Below are positions 62,106 through 64,000 of a stretch of 64,000 nucleotides of DNA, in pieces. The stretch is from Bacteroidota bacterium (lineage in GTDB: Bacteria > Bacteroidota > Bacteroidia > Cytophagales > Cyclobacteriaceae), in NCBI GenBank assembly GCA_018267285.1, contig JAFDYU010000007.1:193397-257396 (forward strand), read 5' to 3'. Position 1 is the stretch's first letter, and each line of letters begins with the position of its first letter. Under the pieces are notes generated by a model, which had not been told where the DNA came from, did not search any database, and worked only from the letters and a program-made list of their open reading frames with translations. A program made the translations under genes and the position numbers.

Positions 62106-64000
62106 ATGAAGAAGTTTTTACTACTGTGCTTCTCATTCGGTTTCGCACTCAGTGTCTGGGCGCAAGATCGAGTAGTGACGGGTAAGCTGACCTCTAAAGA
62201 GGATCAGTCAGCTTTACCTGGTGTGAATGTCGTGTTGAAAGGAACAACTAACGGAACAGTTACCGATGCCGATGGTAACTACAAATTAACTGTTCCCTCT
62301 TCGGGCGGAACTTTGGTATTCTCGTTTATTGGTTTCGCCACTCAGGAAGTAGCCATTGGTGAGCGTAACGTAATCGACATTTCCCTTGGAAATGACGTAA
62401 CCCAGCTTAGTGAAGTTGTGGTTAGTGTTGCCGGTGGTTTGCAGGCAAAGCAAAAAGAATTGGGTACTGCCAACACCGTGGTTAATACTGCAACATTGAT
62501 GGCCGGAAAGACGGTTAGCGTTGCCGGTGGATTGCAAGGAAAGGTGGCTGGGTTGCAAATAAATGCCACAGATGGAGGTGTTAACCCCAATTATAGTGTC
62601 GTGTTGAGGGGTTCGCGTTCAATGACCGGTAATAACCAGGCTCTTATCGTGCTTGATGGGGTTCTTGTACCAAGTTCAGTGTTGTCAAATTTGAATGGTA
62701 ATGATATTGAATCAATTAACATTCAAAAAGGAGCTGGTGCAGCCGCTATCTATGGATCAATGGCATCTAACGGTGTATTGATTATTACAACTAAAAGAGG
62801 CCATAAAGGCGGGCTTGAGGTTACGGCTTCTAACAACACCCAATTCCAACAAGTGGCGTTTTTACCTAAGTTTCAGACTAAATTTGGAGCTGGTGGCACA
62901 GGTTACGGGATAAACGGAGGCGGAATACCCGGATTTAGCCAATACGAAAACCAGTCGTACGGTCCGGCTTTTGATGGTTCTCAAAGGCCTCTTGGCCCAC
63001 CACAAGAAAACGGATACCAAGAATACGCAACGTACAGCTATGTAAAAAATGCACACAGCAAATTTTGGGAGATAGGTTCTACCAACCAAACGGACGTATC
63101 GTTTTCCTCTTCTGACGATAAATCTTCGATTTACGTTTCAGGGCAATATGTAACGGCCAATGGAACCACCCCCGGAGATCATTTTACACGTGCCAACTTA
63201 AGGGTTAATGGAAGCAGGAAAATAAGCGATAATTTGAAGCTGAATTTTTCCATGCTCTATGCCCCCAATACGTACGATATCTCCTCTGCCACGGCAACCA
63301 TTTATGACAACATGCTAAACATGCCCGGCAACGTTGATGTAGCAAAATATAAAAATTGGCAAGCTCAGGGTTTTGGCGCAGCAGCTGTAGGGAACCCCAA
63401 CAACTTTTACAACCCTTGGTATGGCAACCCCTATTTTACGGCTGCCAACAACCGTGAAAAAGATAAGAATAATTATTTGACCGGAAATGTGGAAGTTAAA
63501 TTTGCACCGATAAAAGGCCTCGAGTTTACAGTTAGGCAAGGCATTACCGCACGGCAATTGTTTAGTAAACAAACTACTGGCGCATTTCATTATTCTGATT
63601 ACGCAAAAGGTACTTGGAATAGTTCAAAAACGGATATCCCGGGTACAGATTATGAAACCAGCCAATATACAATTCAGGCCATCAGTGATTTTTATGCCCA
63701 ATACAATAAAGCGTTTGGTAATTTCAACTTGAACGTAGTGGGTGGTATGCAGTTGATTCAGAATCAGGGTAAATATATGACCACGTATATTGGTGGTTTG
63801 GTTGTTCCCGGATTGTATAATTTGAGCAACGGAACCGGTAACCCGAGCTACAGTCAGGCAGAATACACCACGAGTTTGGTAGGCGGGTACATGAAAGCTT
63901 CATTGACTTACAAAGATTGGCTAACACTAACGGGCACCGGGCGAAATGACTGGGATTCTCGTTTGAATGTTACTAACCGCTCGTTCTTCTACCCATCGGG
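62106..64000 (+). CDS. SusC/RagA-family TonB-linked outer membrane protein (5' part; runs off the window)
   Basis: An open frame from the ATG at 62106 to the window edge, at least 631 residues. The signal peptide (MKKFLLLCFSFGFALSVWAQ) is followed by a CarboxypepD_reg-like domain (about 25-105, GTVTDADGNYKLTV, VFSFIGFATQEV) and a TonB plug (about 110-230) with the SusC signature VLDGVLVPSS, then NIQKGAGAAAIYGSMASNGVLIITTKRG-like text split over residues 199-226, then the barrel. It imports a polymer-derived nutrient together with a SusD lipoprotein that would lie just to the right. A weak box TTTG - 18 - TAATTTTC (62045-62074) lies upstream. Confidence 0.92.
   Translation, partial: MKKFLLLCFSFGFALSVWAQDRVVTGKLTSKEDQSALPGVNVVLKGTTNGTVTDADGNYKLTVPSSGGTLVFSFIGFATQEVAIGERNVIDISLGNDVTQLSEVVVSVAGGLQAKQKELGTANTVVNTATLMAGKTVSVAGGLQGKVAGLQINATDGGVNPNYSVVLRGSRSMTGNNQALIVLDGVLVPSSVLSNLNGNDIESINIQKGAGAAAIYGSMASNGVLIITTKRGHKGGLEVTASNNTQFQQVAFLPKFQTKFGAGGTGYGINGGGIPGFSQYENQSYGPAFDGSQRPLGPPQENGYQEYATYSYVKNAHSKFWEIGSTNQTDVSFSSSDDKSSIYVSGQYVTANGTTPGDHFTRANLRVNGSRKISDNLKLNFSMLYAPNTYDISSATATIYDNMLNMPGNVDVAKYKNWQAQGFGAAAVGNPNNFYNPWYGNPYFTAANNREKDKNNYLTGNVEVKFAPIKGLEFTVRQGITARQLFSKQTTGAFHYSDYAKGTWNSSKTDIPGTDYETSQYTIQAISDFYAQYNKAFGNFNLNVVGGMQLIQNQGKYMTTYIGGLVVPGLYNLSNGTGNPSYSQAEYTTSLVGGYMKASLTYKDWLTLTGTGRNDWDSRLNVTNRSFFYPS

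Overview
The window is a piece of a Bacteroidota chromosome, most likely order Cytophagales. The evidence is: type IX secretion C-terminal sorting modules on two large secreted proteins, a gliding-motility lipoprotein (GldH), a SusC/RagA TonB-linked receptor, a PSP1/RicT protein coupled to gldH, promoter boxes of the Bacteroidota form TAnnTTTG, almost no Shine-Dalgarno sequences, and an AT-leaning composition. It is a dense, mostly housekeeping region with genes on both strands, short gaps and many overlapping start/stop codons. No prophage, insertion sequence, CRISPR array or rRNA was seen. Layout: 1-93 is the 3' end of a tRNA-Met(CAT) and its terminator. 216-3847 is a translationally coupled pair of envelope proteins (DUF2339, DUF3999). 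3984-7284 holds the ribosome-assembly GTPases era and der, a small lysine/alanine-rich lipoprotein and a SprT-like protein. 7281-8920 (minus) is a murein-sugar recycling pair (murQ and a BadF-type kinase). 9020-16452 is a mixed set: YCII protein, beta-propeller-like secreted protein, 2'-5' RNA ligase-like protein, a YpdA-type reductase, lipB, a phosphoglucose/phosphomannose isomerase, yraN, a PIN toxin-antitoxin pair, a YdeI-like protein and a Rieske protein. 16507-17844 is a dihydroorotase, followed by tRNA-His. 18181-22662 is a cytochrome c maturation cluster (ccmC, ccmD-like, ccmE, ccmF, heme-binding protein). 22649-25030 holds truA and guaB. 25146-30584 is a very large repeat-built secreted protein. 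30633-34162 holds purD, a second PIN toxin-antitoxin pair whose antitoxin is very short and overlaps purD, ricT and gldH. 34251-43469 holds adenosine kinase, xdhC, and a minus-strand envelope block (mltD, tatA, envC-like, DUF4292 lipoprotein, TPR protein, polysaccharide flippase). 43773-46083 holds a second sorting-domain protein and GDP-mannose synthesis (manC). 46368-53738 holds recQ and the ATP synthase operon atpBEFHAG (atpD and atpC are not here). 53834-57129 holds a UbiA-like membrane protein with a coupled methyltransferase, tdk, an unknown protein and a decayed fatty-acid hydroxylase fragment. 57198-60676 (minus) is a strongly eukaryote-like class Ia ribonucleotide reductase (nrdB-nrdA). 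61152-61833 holds rplU and rpmA. 62106 to the right edge is a SusC-family receptor that runs out of the window. Functionally the genes cover nucleotide supply (pyrC, guaB, purD, adenosine kinase, tdk, nrdAB), energy (F-type ATPase, cytochrome c biogenesis), ribosome assembly, and envelope building and remodelling (murQ, mltD, envC-like, flippase, GDP-mannose, T9SS cargo, GldH). The observations most worth a second look are: a dihydroorotase with Gln in place of the first metal-binding His; a CcmE whose heme-attachment His is Cys; a 57-residue antitoxin gene hidden at the end of purD; a palindrome upstream of nrdBA; a family of intergenic inverted repeats built from ATTTGAAAAT and ATTAGCCAAT words; several -7 boxes that sit only 4-7 bases before start codons; and two versions of the -7 box (TTTG and TTCG endings). 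I did not find a convincing wholly new multi-gene system.
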